Origin: DATAPD01 sp036265385
Lineage (GTDB): Bacteria; Acidobacteriota; Terriglobia; Terriglobales; Acidobacteriaceae
DNA: 64,000 nt
Assembly: GCA_036265385.1 (NCBI GenBank)
Contig: DATAPD010000067.1
Span: 195,710 to 259,709, forward strand
Reading direction: 5' to 3'
Below are positions 50,868-60,320 of this stretch, piece by piece. A model generated the notes under the pieces. The model had not been told where the DNA came from. It was given only the letters and a program-made list of their open reading frames with translations, and made no database searches. The translations under genes and the position numbers were made by a program. Position 1 is the stretch's first letter. Each line of letters starts with the position of its first letter.

Positions 50868-52442
50868 TTATCGCCCCGGCGGCTCGGAAATTTGAGAAGG
50901 TATTCGCCGCCATGCGATGGCGGAACTCCCGAGGGCGAGTGCTGTACACAGCAGCATCACGGTTCGAAAACCAAAAACGAAGGCTTTCTCCACGGCCGTC
51001 CGAATAGCGGAGGTAGTTTCAGGATCTGTGCCGGAGGGTGCCTGAAGAGCGCCGAGGCTGCTCATCTTTGATTCGAGGGCTTGAACGACGCTGGCATGTA
51101 GTCCCAACCCATTGATCGACTCCCGCAAGGAATGAGCGAAGGCTGAAACCAGGACAACTCCGAACACGGCGATGGCGAGCACGCCAGCAAGGCGGGCTAC
51201 TGCATTGTTGATCCCCGAAGCTACGCCGGCTCGTTCTTGCCCGATCGAGTTCATGACGACGGTTGTCAATGGCGCTACGCTGACGGCCATCCCCAGTCCT
51301 AGCACCGTAAAAGCGGGGAAGAAGCCCGTCCAATAACTGGTTCCAACGCCTGGCAGCAAGAAAAGGACGAAGCCTGCGGCCACGATCAGTGGACCCGCAA
51401 TAAGCGGAAGCCTCGGCCCATATTTTTTGATAAGTCCTCCCGACCAGCGCGACAGCAAAAACATGAGAATGATCATGGGAAGTGCGGCCGCACCAGTAGC
51501 AGTTGCGGAGTATTTCTGCACCTGGATTAGATTCAGTGGATACACGAACATGAAAATCCCTAAAGCTGCGTAGAGGAACAGCGTCAGAAGATTTGCGCCG
51601 CTGAAGCTTGGAGATTGGAACAACTTTAGTGGAACCATGGGCGAGTGAGCAGTCTTTTCCACAAACACGAAAAGAATCAAGGACCCAATTCCAATAACCA
51701 AACCGCAAATTACAAGAGGATGACGCCAGCCCCAGGTCGCGGATTCCAAGAACCCATACACGAGTGCCGCCAAACCGAGCGTCGCGATAGTCGCGCCGAG
51801 CCAATCGATGCGGCCGGGATTTGCGTTGCGGGATTCCGGCACCCGCCATAGTGAGATGCCAAGGGCGGCAGCAGCAATGGGAACATTGATGAAGAAGATC
51901 CAGTGCCACGAAGCATGTTCGATCAGCCAACCTCCGAGCACTGGACCAAGCGCAGTTGTAATGGTGGTGCATCCTGCCCATGTCCCAATCGCTCTGCCCC
52001 GAGATTCCTCGTTGAAGGCTGAGCTGATAATGGACAAACTACCAGGGACAAGGAACGCCGCCGCGATCCCCTGCACAGAACGCCAAAGCAGCAAACCATT
52101 GATGGTTGAAGAGAGACCGCAGCCAACCGAAGCAGCCGCGAAAACCACCACGCCCGACAAGAACATCGCTCTGCGACCAACAGAGTCCCCGAGCGCACCT
52201 CCAACCAGAATCAGGGCAGACAAAAACAAGCCATACGATTCGACGACCCACTGAACATCCACGACGGTAGCGTGGAGAGAAGATTGAAGTGCCGGCAGAG
52301 CGACATTCACCACCGTGCTGTCGATGAATGCCATGCTCGAACCGAGAATCGTGGCCGCCAAGATCCAAGGGCCCGATTTCTCCGCGCACGAGGAAGCGGG
52401 CGCTCCGGCGCGAATCATTGCTTCGTCGCAGGCGTGATTCAT
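50868..52442 (-). CDS. EmrB/QacA-type MFS drug exporter (DHA2, ~14 helices)
   Basis: 524 residues from the ATG at 52442, which is preceded directly by AGAGGGGGG; an upstream ATG at 52532 is an alternative. ILAATILGSSMAFIDSTVVNVALPAL is the DHA2 signature, followed by WVVESYGLFLSALILVGGALGDSVGRR and VQGIAAAFLVPGSLSIIS. Likely a proton-driven exporter of hydrophobic or cationic compounds, and a candidate exporter for the nearby peptide-synthetase product, though it lies 5 kb away in a separate unit. Confidence 0.9.
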   Translation of the reverse strand: MNHACDEAMIRAGAPASSCAEKSGPWILAATILGSSMAFIDSTVVNVALPALQSSLHATVVDVQWVVESYGLFLSALILVGGALGDSVGRRAMFLSGVVVFAAASVGCGLSSTINGLLLWRSVQGIAAAFLVPGSLSIISSAFNEESRGRAIGTWAGCTTITTALGPVLGGWLIEHASWHWIFFINVPIAAAALGISLWRVPESRNANPGRIDWLGATIATLGLAALVYGFLESATWGWRHPLVICGLVIGIGSLILFVFVEKTAHSPMVPLKLFQSPSFSGANLLTLFLYAALGIFMFVYPLNLIQVQKYSATATGAAALPMIILMFLLSRWSGGLIKKYGPRLPLIAGPLIVAAGFVLFLLPGVGTSYWTGFFPAFTVLGLGMAVSVAPLTTVVMNSIGQERAGVASGINNAVARLAGVLAIAVFGVVLVSAFAHSLRESINGLGLHASVVQALESKMSSLGALQAPSGTDPETTSAIRTAVEKAFVFGFRTVMLLCTALALGSSAIAWRRIPSQISEPPGR

Positions 52443-52681
52443 CCCCCCTCTGGATGCGTGAGCATTCTGAACGGATTCTCCTCTAAATGAGGAACTTTCT
52501 GTACTGATACGTGTGCAAACCTCGGACTTCACACAACATGCGCGAGTGCTAGCCTACTGTGAATCCCCGATTGACTGCATCGGTCGGTGATGCAACGATT
52601 CACGTACGCCAACTTCGCAGTTTCTCGGCAATGCTTCGTAATCCGCATCGCGTCTCATGGGTCCCCTGAAGAATCTCGAAA

Positions 52682-52897
52682 ATGAGCGATACGAAAACGA
52701 CAACGACGGCAGTTCATTGCGATTCCCCTCAGTGCCTCGCCACAGGAAATGCGGAGCGTATTTTCCTCGTCAGCTATGAAGAGGGCAGCGCTCAAATGCA
52801 TACCGTTTGTTGCCCGTACTGTCACTGCGAAGTTCAGATTCAGCTTGCCGGAATAAAAGTTTCGGATGTTGTGCCGGATTCGTTGCTGGCGTCTTGA
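52682..52897 (+). CDS. 71-residue Cys-rich protein of unknown function
   Basis: HCDSPQC near the N-terminus and VCCPYCHCEV at residues ~42-51 contain several CxxC-like units that could hold zinc, in a protein otherwise made of short strands (ERIFLVSYEEG, VQIQLAGIKVSD). It ends eight bases before the convergent phosphopantetheinyl transferase gene. No family recognised. Confidence 0.55.
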   Translation: MSDTKTTTTAVHCDSPQCLATGNAERIFLVSYEEGSAQMHTVCCPYCHCEVQIQLAGIKVSDVVPDSLLAS

Positions 52898-52904
52898 TCT
52901 GCAG

Positions 52905-53621
52905 CTAGCCCTGATTCAACCAATTCCTAACAATCACATCGGAATCGCTTTCGATCGCCAGCGCTGAAACATAGTTGTCCAGGCCGGTTCCAGTGAATGG
53001 GATGAGGGTCCAGCCGTTTACCTCGAATCTCTCGAACGGGGCATTCTTCACAGCCTCGTGGTTTCGCAAGCCGGGTGAAACGTCGAAGGCATCGAGTCCG
53101 AGCGATAATCCTTTCCCGACCGCTTTTACGAACGCTTCTTTCATAGTCCAGCACTTCAAGAATGCTTGCCGTTTCTTCTCCACCGGAAATTTCCGAAGCG
53201 CTGCATTTTCCGACGCAGTGAAAAAGCGGGAAGAAAGTTCGTCGACCTCCAGCTTTCGGTCGGCCCATTCGATGTCCACACCGATTTCGCGCCCGAGGGT
53301 GCAGGCAACGATGGCCTTCTCGCCGGAGCGGCTGAGATTGAAGCGGACATCAATTGGCGGTGCGGCAAGCCGGGGCTTCCCGTATTCCCCATATTGGAAG
53401 ACAGCCTGTTTAGGGGGCGTGTTCATGTAGCGGGCCAAGATGTCCCGCAATGCGGCCCGAGACATGACGAATTTTCGCCGATCCGCGGGGTATCGAAAGC
53501 GGTTCGCTCGCCGAGTCTCGTCCCCACTCAAAAGGCTAGAGGCGGTTGCAAGCGCTCCCTCCTCAGCCAAGAGGTTTACGGTCCAGACTTCGACGGTACT
53601 GTTGCTAAGTGCAAGCTGCAT
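52905..53621 (-). CDS. 4'-phosphopantetheinyl transferase (Sfp type)
   Basis: 238 residues, the Sfp length. The magnesium-binding motif GVDIEWADRK and WTMKEAFVKAVGKGL (WxxKEAxxK) are intact, as is KPRLAAPPIDVRFNLSRSGE. It moves phosphopantetheine from CoA onto carrier-protein serines. The broad-specificity Sfp type is used by peptide synthetases, and two such synthetases lie 4-8 kb away, so activation of their carrier domains is the natural role. It is not in one operon with them. Confidence 0.93.
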   Translation of the reverse strand: MQLALSNSTVEVWTVNLLAEEGALATASSLLSGDETRRANRFRYPADRRKFVMSRAALRDILARYMNTPPKQAVFQYGEYGKPRLAAPPIDVRFNLSRSGEKAIVACTLGREIGVDIEWADRKLEVDELSSRFFTASENAALRKFPVEKKRQAFLKCWTMKEAFVKAVGKGLSLGLDAFDVSPGLRNHEAVKNAPFERFEVNGWTLIPFTGTGLDNYVSALAIESDSDVIVRNWLNQG

Positions 53622-53910
53622 CGAAAGTTATCCACCCGCCCGTGGCTCAGCGGGGCCAAAACTCAATTCTAAAGTACATTCGCTCATGCGGTTCACCGCC
53701 GCTTTAGGGCCGGTTTTTCCCCCCTGGTTACGACCGCCCAAGACCCAACGACCTTTGTTCCATGCACTTGTGAGTTTTTCATTCAAGCAGACCTGTGAGT
53801 AGAATCGCGGAAAATCAGCTGAATTGGTGGGTTGTCGATAGCAGCAAGAGATCCTGGGAGTTCTCTTGCGAGTTCCCTCGTGCCATCAAGTCAGCTCCCA
53901 GGGGAATAAC

Positions 53911-55602
53911 GTGTACGTCAGGAACAAAATTGCCAAAACCTTCCGATTGCTACTCATCACCGCCGCTCTTTCAGTTTTTGGGCTAGCGCAAACCGTCACT
54001 TCCGATTCCGTCAGTACTCTTTATCGAACACAGTCATCGACAGGCGAAGTTGTAACCAGCACCTGGCAGGGAGCGCAGATACAACACGCGACCTCGTTGA
54101 CTGAAAGTGGCGCTGGATGGACTCTCACCGGTGCCACGCAAGCCGACCTCAATGGCTCAAGGAAACTCATTTTCTCAAACAACTCAACTCAAGCTCTCGT
54201 CGTGAAGACCTATGGAAAGGGCGGGAGATTACTCAGTTCCAGTGCTATGTCGCCACTCGGGGCAGGATGGACACCCCGCGCTATGGCCGACATGAATGGA
54301 GATGGTCACCCGGACGTGATCGCCACGGAAGAGAACAGTGGTCGCGTCGGCGTCTTCTTTTTCGGAGGCGTCCAGGGTACCAATCTTCTGAAATCCGAAA
54401 CGATCGATTCCCTCTCCGCAACCGGCTGGAATGTCGTAGGTGCAGCCGATCTTAACCGGGATGGTCACGTAGATCTCGTTCTCCAGGATGCATCGTCAAG
54501 ACAGGTGATGATCGCATTCCTGGCAGAGTCGAACGGGTTAACTGTGACCGCTACTCAAATGCTCGCTGGCAGCGACGTTCGCGGCTGGACCGCTGCCGGG
54601 ATGCAGGACATGAATGGAGATGGTCAAGCGGATTTGATCCTCGTCGCCGATGCCACGGGTAAAAGCGTGATCAGTTTCTACGGCGGGGCACAGGGTCTGG
54701 ACTATCTAGGTTCTAAATCTCTCGACGACTCCACGGCGGCAGGTTGGAAACTGGTTGTCCCCAGTACCGTCGGGCAGACCTCGTCAACCGACACTGCTTC
54801 GGCAACTCAGGTCGCTTCATCAGGCTCCGTATCATCAACATCCAATACGGCCACTATTGAAACTCAAGCCAGCACATCATCTACGTCGCTGACGGCATCG
54901 ACCGATACCACAGCTACAGCTTACTCAACGACCTCGACTGCACCGGTACTGATTTTCAATGGTACGGGCACCATTTCGAACGCGGTGAGCGCAATTGAGA
55001 ATGTTGTCCATGCTGCCGGTCTTGCATATAAGACGATCAATTCCAGTCAGTTGAATTCTACGAGCCAGGCAACACTGGCGAAGTATCGTTTGTTTATCGT
55101 CCCAGGCGGTAATTCCATCACTATCGGGAAATACCTCACGAACCAAGCGGTATCGAACGTTCGCAACGCAGTAGCGCAGAATGGAATGAATTACCTAGGG
55201 ATGTGTGCCGGCGCATTCTTCGGATCTTATTCGAGCTACAACAGAGCGTTGAACCTTACTTCCGGCAAATGGTTCAAGTTCTTTGCGGACTACTACAAAG
55301 GTATCCACAAGGAATCAGTCCTCATCTCCTTTCCGGCGCGCAGCAAGCTGGACATCTACTGGCAGAACGGTCCCACCGTTGCGGGTTGGGGCAAAGTTGT
55401 CGGGAAATATCCCAATGGAACTGCTGCGATCGCAGAAGGATACTGGGGCAAAGGGTTCGTGATTTTATCGGGCGTGCATCCGGAAGCACCGTCGAGCTGG
55501 CGCTACGGCATGAGCTTCAGCACACCGGTGGACGTGGACCTTTCCTATGCGCAGACTCTTGTCCGAGCTGCCATCAACCGCACAATGCTGCCTCATTATT
55601 GA
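53911..55602 (+). CDS. Secreted FG-GAP repeat protein fused to a BPL_N (glutamine-amidotransferase-like) domain
   Basis: 563 residues. The GTG at 53911 follows AGGGGAATAAC. A signal peptide (FRLLLITAALSVFGLAQ) leads into three calcium-binding FG-GAP repeats (DMNGDGHPDVI, DLNRDGHVDLV, DMNGDGQADLI). A Ser/Thr-rich linker of ~80 residues follows, then a C-terminal BPL_N domain (VLIFNGTGT ... LFIVPGGNS ... YLGMCAGAFFG). Cys432 sits at the nucleophile elbow. BPL_N domains are usually cytoplasmic biotin-ligase or stand-alone enzymes; here the domain is exported and attached to a likely surface beta-propeller. Confidence 0.85.
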   Translation: MYVRNKIAKTFRLLLITAALSVFGLAQTVTSDSVSTLYRTQSSTGEVVTSTWQGAQIQHATSLTESGAGWTLTGATQADLNGSRKLIFSNNSTQALVVKTYGKGGRLLSSSAMSPLGAGWTPRAMADMNGDGHPDVIATEENSGRVGVFFFGGVQGTNLLKSETIDSLSATGWNVVGAADLNRDGHVDLVLQDASSRQVMIAFLAESNGLTVTATQMLAGSDVRGWTAAGMQDMNGDGQADLILVADATGKSVISFYGGAQGLDYLGSKSLDDSTAAGWKLVVPSTVGQTSSTDTASATQVASSGSVSSTSNTATIETQASTSSTSLTASTDTTATAYSTTSTAPVLIFNGTGTISNAVSAIENVVHAAGLAYKTINSSQLNSTSQATLAKYRLFIVPGGNSITIGKYLTNQAVSNVRNAVAQNGMNYLGMCAGAFFGSYSSYNRALNLTSGKWFKFFADYYKGIHKESVLISFPARSKLDIYWQNGPTVAGWGKVVGKYPNGTAAIAEGYWGKGFVILSGVHPEAPSSWRYGMSFSTPVDVDLSYAQTLVRAAINRTMLPHY

Positions 55603-55617
55603 TTGATGAGGTGACGT

Positions 55618-56796
55618 CTAGGGCGTGGAAGATGATTCAGTAATCTTCCACGTGTTCTCAATATAGAAATCGCCATAAGCGATCGTTCCGGGCTCTACCC
55701 GCAAGGTGGCACAACGCTGCCGAAGTTCAATCTCGTGACTTTTCGATTCAATCGCGAGATCGATCCGGTAGAGTCCGGGCACGACCGGCAATGTGGGACA
55801 GCGAAACTCCACAATTCCCGCGCCAGGCTTCAGGAGAAATCCCCCGGTGATCGACTCAGTCGTGAGTTGCGCACATAAGTATCCGCTGGGCCAATAAATC
55901 GATACTCGAAATACCGCATCGGGAATTTCCTCCGCGGCGCGGTAACCAAGGCGTGCGACCATCGGAAAACCGGTGCGGATGCTGTCGTCGGAATCGGGAG
56001 ACGAAAACGCAATGCTTGTGCATTGTGCCGGCTTTGTTGTCTTGCTGGCAGGGTGATCTGACAGTTCCTGGTTCGCAAACGTGATTTGCTGATATTCGTC
56101 GATCACCTGTCTGGCAAGACCGTCCGACAGGATCGAGCCGTGACTCAACAGGAGTGCCCGATCACACAATCGATGAACTGCGGCGAGGTCGTGGGAGATG
56201 AAGATAATCGTGCGTCCATCTTTTCTGAGTTCCGCGATTCTTTCCAGGCATTTAGCCTGAAAAGCCGCATCGCCTACCGCCAGTACTTCGTCCAGCAGCA
56301 AGATGTCAGGGTCGAGATGGGCCGCGATCGCGAAGCCCAATCGGACATACATGCCCGATGAATATCGTTTCACCGGCACTTCGATGTATTTTCCGACGCC
56401 TGAAAACTCGATGATGCTTTCAAATTTTTTACGGATTTCCGACCGGCGCATCCCAAGCATTGCACCGTGCAAGTAGATGTTCTCGATGCCCGTGAGTTCA
56501 GGATGGAACCCCGAACTGATTTCAACGAGTGCAGCCAGACGACCGCGGATCCTGATTTCGCCCTTTGTAGGAGTGGTAATCCCTGCCAGGATCTTCAGAA
56601 TGGTTGTTTTTCCCGCTCCATTGTGGCCGACGATCCCAAGCGCCTCACCCTCGTTGACACCAAAACTGATATCTCGGAGAGCCCACATCGGGCGCGATGG
56701 CTTGCGAAATACCCGTGCATACCAACGCTTGGGAGCATCCGAGTTGGCACGGATGTTGTATTTCTTTGAAACACCATCAAGTTGAAGATCGATCAT
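55618..56796 (-). CDS. wzt: Wzt-type ABC polysaccharide exporter ATPase with C-terminal domain
   Basis: 392 residues. The nucleotide-binding domain holds Walker A GHNGAGKTTILK, signature YSSGMYVRLGFA, Walker B ILLLDEVLAVGD and the switch His in IFISHD. The ~150-residue C-terminal end (FRVSIYWPSGYLCAQLT, GLYRIDLAIESK) is a beta-sandwich like the carbohydrate-binding Wzt_C domain. It starts one base after the wzm stop. With wzm it would export a lipid-linked glycan. Confidence 0.92.
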   Translation of the reverse strand: MIDLQLDGVSKKYNIRANSDAPKRWYARVFRKPSRPMWALRDISFGVNEGEALGIVGHNGAGKTTILKILAGITTPTKGEIRIRGRLAALVEISSGFHPELTGIENIYLHGAMLGMRRSEIRKKFESIIEFSGVGKYIEVPVKRYSSGMYVRLGFAIAAHLDPDILLLDEVLAVGDAAFQAKCLERIAELRKDGRTIIFISHDLAAVHRLCDRALLLSHGSILSDGLARQVIDEYQQITFANQELSDHPASKTTKPAQCTSIAFSSPDSDDSIRTGFPMVARLGYRAAEEIPDAVFRVSIYWPSGYLCAQLTTESITGGFLLKPGAGIVEFRCPTLPVVPGLYRIDLAIESKSHEIELRQRCATLRVEPGTIAYGDFYIENTWKITESSSTP

Positions 56797-56797
56797 T

Positions 56798-57739
56798 TCA
56801 GATCACGTCTGCCATCGTTGCTTCCGAAGATTTGAAAAACGCATAGCCAATCGGCAAAGTCACAGCCACCACGGCAGCGCAGATGCCAAGGACTTTGAAG
56901 TCCGGCGGCGCGCCCCCAATCACTGCGCGACGGAATCCTTCAATTAACCCTGCGATTGGATCCAGTAGGTACAAGCTTCTCCATCGCTCGGGCACTGCAT
57001 TGAGGCTATAAACGACGGGAACGGTGAACATCCAAATCTGCAGCACGAAAGGCATGGCAAGTCCTACATCTCGAAATCGAACTTGTATCGCCGAAAAGAA
57101 CAAAGAGATGGCTGCGGAAAAGCCAGCAAGAATCAGAACGATCGGTATTGCCACCAGCACGTGCCAGGTGACCGGCATTCGGTAGTGGAACATCAGGGCG
57201 CCGAGGATGGTCGAAGCGATGCAGAAATCAGTGAAGCTGGCGACCAGGTACGACAAAGGGATGATTTCTCGTGGAAAGTACATCTTCGTCAGAAGATTGG
57301 GATAAAGCACCAGTCCGTTCACCGCGTTCGAAATAGAGCCGGAGAAAAATAGCCAGGGCAGCAATCCGGAAAAAACAAAGATTGGATAAGGTATGCCGCC
57401 AGTCGCGACCCTCGTCACGCGAGTGAAGACGATTGTGTAGATTCCCATCAGGGCGAGAGGTTGGATTGCCGCCCACGCCCATCCTAGAGCCGACTGCTTG
57501 TAGCGAACGTTGAGTCGGAAGATGCTCAGGGTATACAGCAGGTCCGAGTATTGGAGCAGCGTGCGCAGTCCGGTTGAGATCGTCCGCAGGGAAAAAGCCG
57601 GCGGATGGATAATCTTGATGGGTCGGTCGGATGAGCGCGCCGCTCGACCGATCGTTTCCGCGGAATTGTACGGTTGCGTCGCGTCGGCAGACGGAGTGCT
57701 TGCTTGATCGATTTTCACTACTTCTGGAGGAGAACTCAT
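56798..57739 (-). CDS. wzm: Wzm-type ABC-2 polysaccharide exporter permease
   Basis: 313 residues with six hydrophobic helices in the ABC-2 pattern: YKQSALGWAWAAIQPLALMGIYTIVFTRV, PYPIFVFSGLLPWLFF, FVLQIWMFTVPVVYSL and LDPIAGLIEGFRRAVIG. The ~75-residue N-terminal cytoplasmic region is Ser/Arg-rich. It lies between the peptide synthetase (13 bases upstream) and wzt (one base downstream), so the three are one operon. Confidence 0.92.
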   Translation of the reverse strand: MSSPPEVVKIDQASTPSADATQPYNSAETIGRAARSSDRPIKIIHPPAFSLRTISTGLRTLLQYSDLLYTLSIFRLNVRYKQSALGWAWAAIQPLALMGIYTIVFTRVTRVATGGIPYPIFVFSGLLPWLFFSGSISNAVNGLVLYPNLLTKMYFPREIIPLSYLVASFTDFCIASTILGALMFHYRMPVTWHVLVAIPIVLILAGFSAAISLFFSAIQVRFRDVGLAMPFVLQIWMFTVPVVYSLNAVPERWRSLYLLDPIAGLIEGFRRAVIGGAPPDFKVLGICAAVVAVTLPIGYAFFKSSEATMADVI

Positions 57740-57752
57740 CCGGCCTTCCTGG

Positions 57753-60320
57753 CTAAGCGACCGAGTTTACCCATGTTCCGGGATCAAGGTCGCTGCGACG
57801 GTCGGGCGAGTCCAAAGTAGACTGTGCCCCTTGCTGCCGTCCTACCAATTCCAAGCGGTCCGCAAGCTTTCGCCCGACAACATGGACGAAAGGCTCGCGC
57901 ATCATCTCTACGTGTCCGCAATCAATTTCGCAAATTTCGACGCCGCCGAGTGAACGTGCTCCCCAACCCATCTCGGCATCCTTGACATAAAAATACGGCT
58001 GCCGCGGCCGTTTAAACAAAAGTATGGGCGCCTTGAACCGCGGCTCCTGGAAGTCTTCTCCCGGCCAATAAACGTCTTTCCAACCATTCAGCACGTCAGC
58101 CGTGCTGGATTCATTCGTCTTTCCGAAGAATCTGCGGACCGTCGCGAGTTTTTCCCCCAAAGGAATCGCACGGAAGTTGCGAAAACGCTGCGAATAGTAA
58201 TCAACGGCCCAAAGTGCGCGGATTTGCGAATTTTCCAAGACCCAGGTATCGAAGATTGCAACAAAGCCGACCTCTTCTCCTTCGGCTTCAAGTTGGAGTG
58301 TCATCTCCTGCGCAATCACAACGCCGCCACACATCGCACCCAAGCAGTAAGGACCCTTTGCCTGAACCGATCTCATCGCTGTAATCGAGGCTTGCGCTAA
58401 TTTCTGGACCTCTGACTGGCTTAGCGGACGCCCGCGCACCACGGGATCGGAAGCCTGTAACTTGTAAACGGATTGCTCGAGTGGCAAATGGTGCGCAAGT
58501 TGCGCAAAACCGAACGTATCAACCTGGGGCGCAGCCACCGCGAAGAACGCAACCGCGCTACTACCTTCTTTCAATTTCATCAGCAACGGGTCGGGTTTCG
58601 AGAGTGTATCCCCTTTTAACAACTTGGCGTACTCACGAATTGTAGGGGCTCGGAAGACGGATGAAAGCGGTACCTTTCGTCCGATGGCGTTATGCACTTG
58701 TGCCGTTAGTTGGGCAGCCATAAGCGAGTGGCCGCCGACATCGAAGAAGTTATCGTCAATTCGCACATCCGGCAACTTCAGAAGCCTCTTCCAGATGGCA
58801 ACCAGCAGTTCCTCTTCACGACTTAGGCGTGGGGCAACTGGCTGTGGCTCTGGCCGAGTGAGTCTAGCGGCAACACCTTTTCGCTTCGGTTCTACTGGAT
58901 ACGTGTCGAGATCAGGGATCGCTGTCGTGAGCGTGAAATCCAATACGCGGCTTTCCGGATTAGTCCCAACCGCTTCCAACAACTTCGTGTAGTCGGCGAG
59001 GAGCGCCGCGATATCCTCCGAGGTGAACAAATCACTGTTGTAATCGAGTTCGGCCCACCATTGCCCCTCAAGTCCCTCTACGATCGTCATTGTCATATCG
59101 AAGATCGAGGTTGTCGGACTTACCACATAGGGAAAAGCAATGAGATCACCGAAGCTCTGCGACTGAACGGCCGCTTTGATTTGCGCAAACATCACCTGGA
59201 ACACTGGGTTGTAGCTGAGATTACGTTCCGGTTGCAGGACTTCAACGACGTTTTCGAACGGAACGTCGCCGTTGGCAAAGGCCCTGAACAAAGTTTCACG
59301 GAGTTGAGCGACAACATCCGCGAAGGGGCGATTGCCAAACAAGTCCGTGCGCAACACCAACGTGTTTACGAAAAACCCGATCAGCGCCTCCGTCTCTACT
59401 GAGTTGCGGCCAGCAACAGGTACTCCGACCAAAATGTCGGGTTGCGCGCTTGCGCGGTACAACAAAACCTTGAAGGCAGCCAAAAGAACCATGAACGGAG
59501 TCGCTCGTAGTCGAACAGCCAGCGTTTTAAGCGCCGACATAGTTTCAGGGCTGATTGCGGTTAACTGGCTCGCGCCCGCGAAAGTTTGCTCAGGCGGACG
59601 CGGCTTCTCCATCCGCAGCTTTAAACAAGGCGCGGCATCGGCTAATTCATCTTTCCAAAAAGCTAATTCCTGTTGGATCTTCTCGCTGGTCAACGACTTA
59701 CGCTGCCATTCGGCATAATCGCCGTAGTTGATGGGCAGTTCTGCCAACGGCGATGGTGAGTTCTTTGAAAAAGCCGAGTACAGTGCTGCCAATTCCTTCG
59801 CCAGGATCTGCATGGACCATGAATCCGTCACAATGTGGTGCAAGGTGCACAAGAGGACATGGTCTTCAGGCGTAACGCGAAAGAGTTTTGTCCGAAACAG
59901 AGGCGCCTTCTCGAGGTCGAAAGGCTTATCCACCTCTTCTTGCGCGAGCGCATACGTTTCTGGATACAGATTTCCCGTTCCTTCCACAGTCGTAATGGGA
60001 AGATCTATAGAAAGCCCCTCGGTTATAACTTGCACTAATTGGCTGCCCTCGAGCCGGAAAGAGGTTCGCAGGCTCGCGTGACGATTCAGCACTTCTTGCA
60101 GGCTTGCTTTTAAGGCACGAAGATTCAGAGGTCCGCGCAGCCAAAATCCCAGATGCACGTTGTACGCAGCCGACTTGGTTTCCAGTTGATCGAGAAACCA
60201 GAGCCGTTGCTGGGCGAGCGAGGCAGGATAAATCTCGATGGCATTGGAGTGTAGATACAGTTCCGCCAGCAGTTTCTTCCGATCGAGTTCTGCGTCCGAC
60301 TCTTTACCGCTCGACAGCAT
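57753..60320 (-). CDS. Nonribosomal peptide synthetase: condensation, carrier and thioesterase domains, no adenylation domain
   Basis: 855 residues. A condensation domain (~30-465) opens with YPASLAQQRLWFLDQLE and has the active-site motif HHIVTDSWS, with Ser in place of the usual Gly. A linker of only ~55 residues (DLDTYPVEPKRKGVAARLT...) stands where a ~500-residue adenylation domain would be. The carrier domain DNFFDVGGHSLMAA follows with its phosphopantetheine Ser near 529. The thioesterase (~580-830) has Cys664 in LGAMCGG at the Ser position and His near 803 (DCGHVEMM). It would condense a trans-supplied unit and release the product. It shares an operon with wzm/wzt. Confidence 0.9.
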   Translation of the reverse strand: MLSSGKESDAELDRKKLLAELYLHSNAIEIYPASLAQQRLWFLDQLETKSAAYNVHLGFWLRGPLNLRALKASLQEVLNRHASLRTSFRLEGSQLVQVITEGLSIDLPITTVEGTGNLYPETYALAQEEVDKPFDLEKAPLFRTKLFRVTPEDHVLLCTLHHIVTDSWSMQILAKELAALYSAFSKNSPSPLAELPINYGDYAEWQRKSLTSEKIQQELAFWKDELADAAPCLKLRMEKPRPPEQTFAGASQLTAISPETMSALKTLAVRLRATPFMVLLAAFKVLLYRASAQPDILVGVPVAGRNSVETEALIGFFVNTLVLRTDLFGNRPFADVVAQLRETLFRAFANGDVPFENVVEVLQPERNLSYNPVFQVMFAQIKAAVQSQSFGDLIAFPYVVSPTTSIFDMTMTIVEGLEGQWWAELDYNSDLFTSEDIAALLADYTKLLEAVGTNPESRVLDFTLTTAIPDLDTYPVEPKRKGVAARLTRPEPQPVAPRLSREEELLVAIWKRLLKLPDVRIDDNFFDVGGHSLMAAQLTAQVHNAIGRKVPLSSVFRAPTIREYAKLLKGDTLSKPDPLLMKLKEGSSAVAFFAVAAPQVDTFGFAQLAHHLPLEQSVYKLQASDPVVRGRPLSQSEVQKLAQASITAMRSVQAKGPYCLGAMCGGVVIAQEMTLQLEAEGEEVGFVAIFDTWVLENSQIRALWAVDYYSQRFRNFRAIPLGEKLATVRRFFGKTNESSTADVLNGWKDVYWPGEDFQEPRFKAPILLFKRPRQPYFYVKDAEMGWGARSLGGVEICEIDCGHVEMMREPFVHVVGRKLADRLELVGRQQGAQSTLDSPDRRSDLDPGTWVNSVA

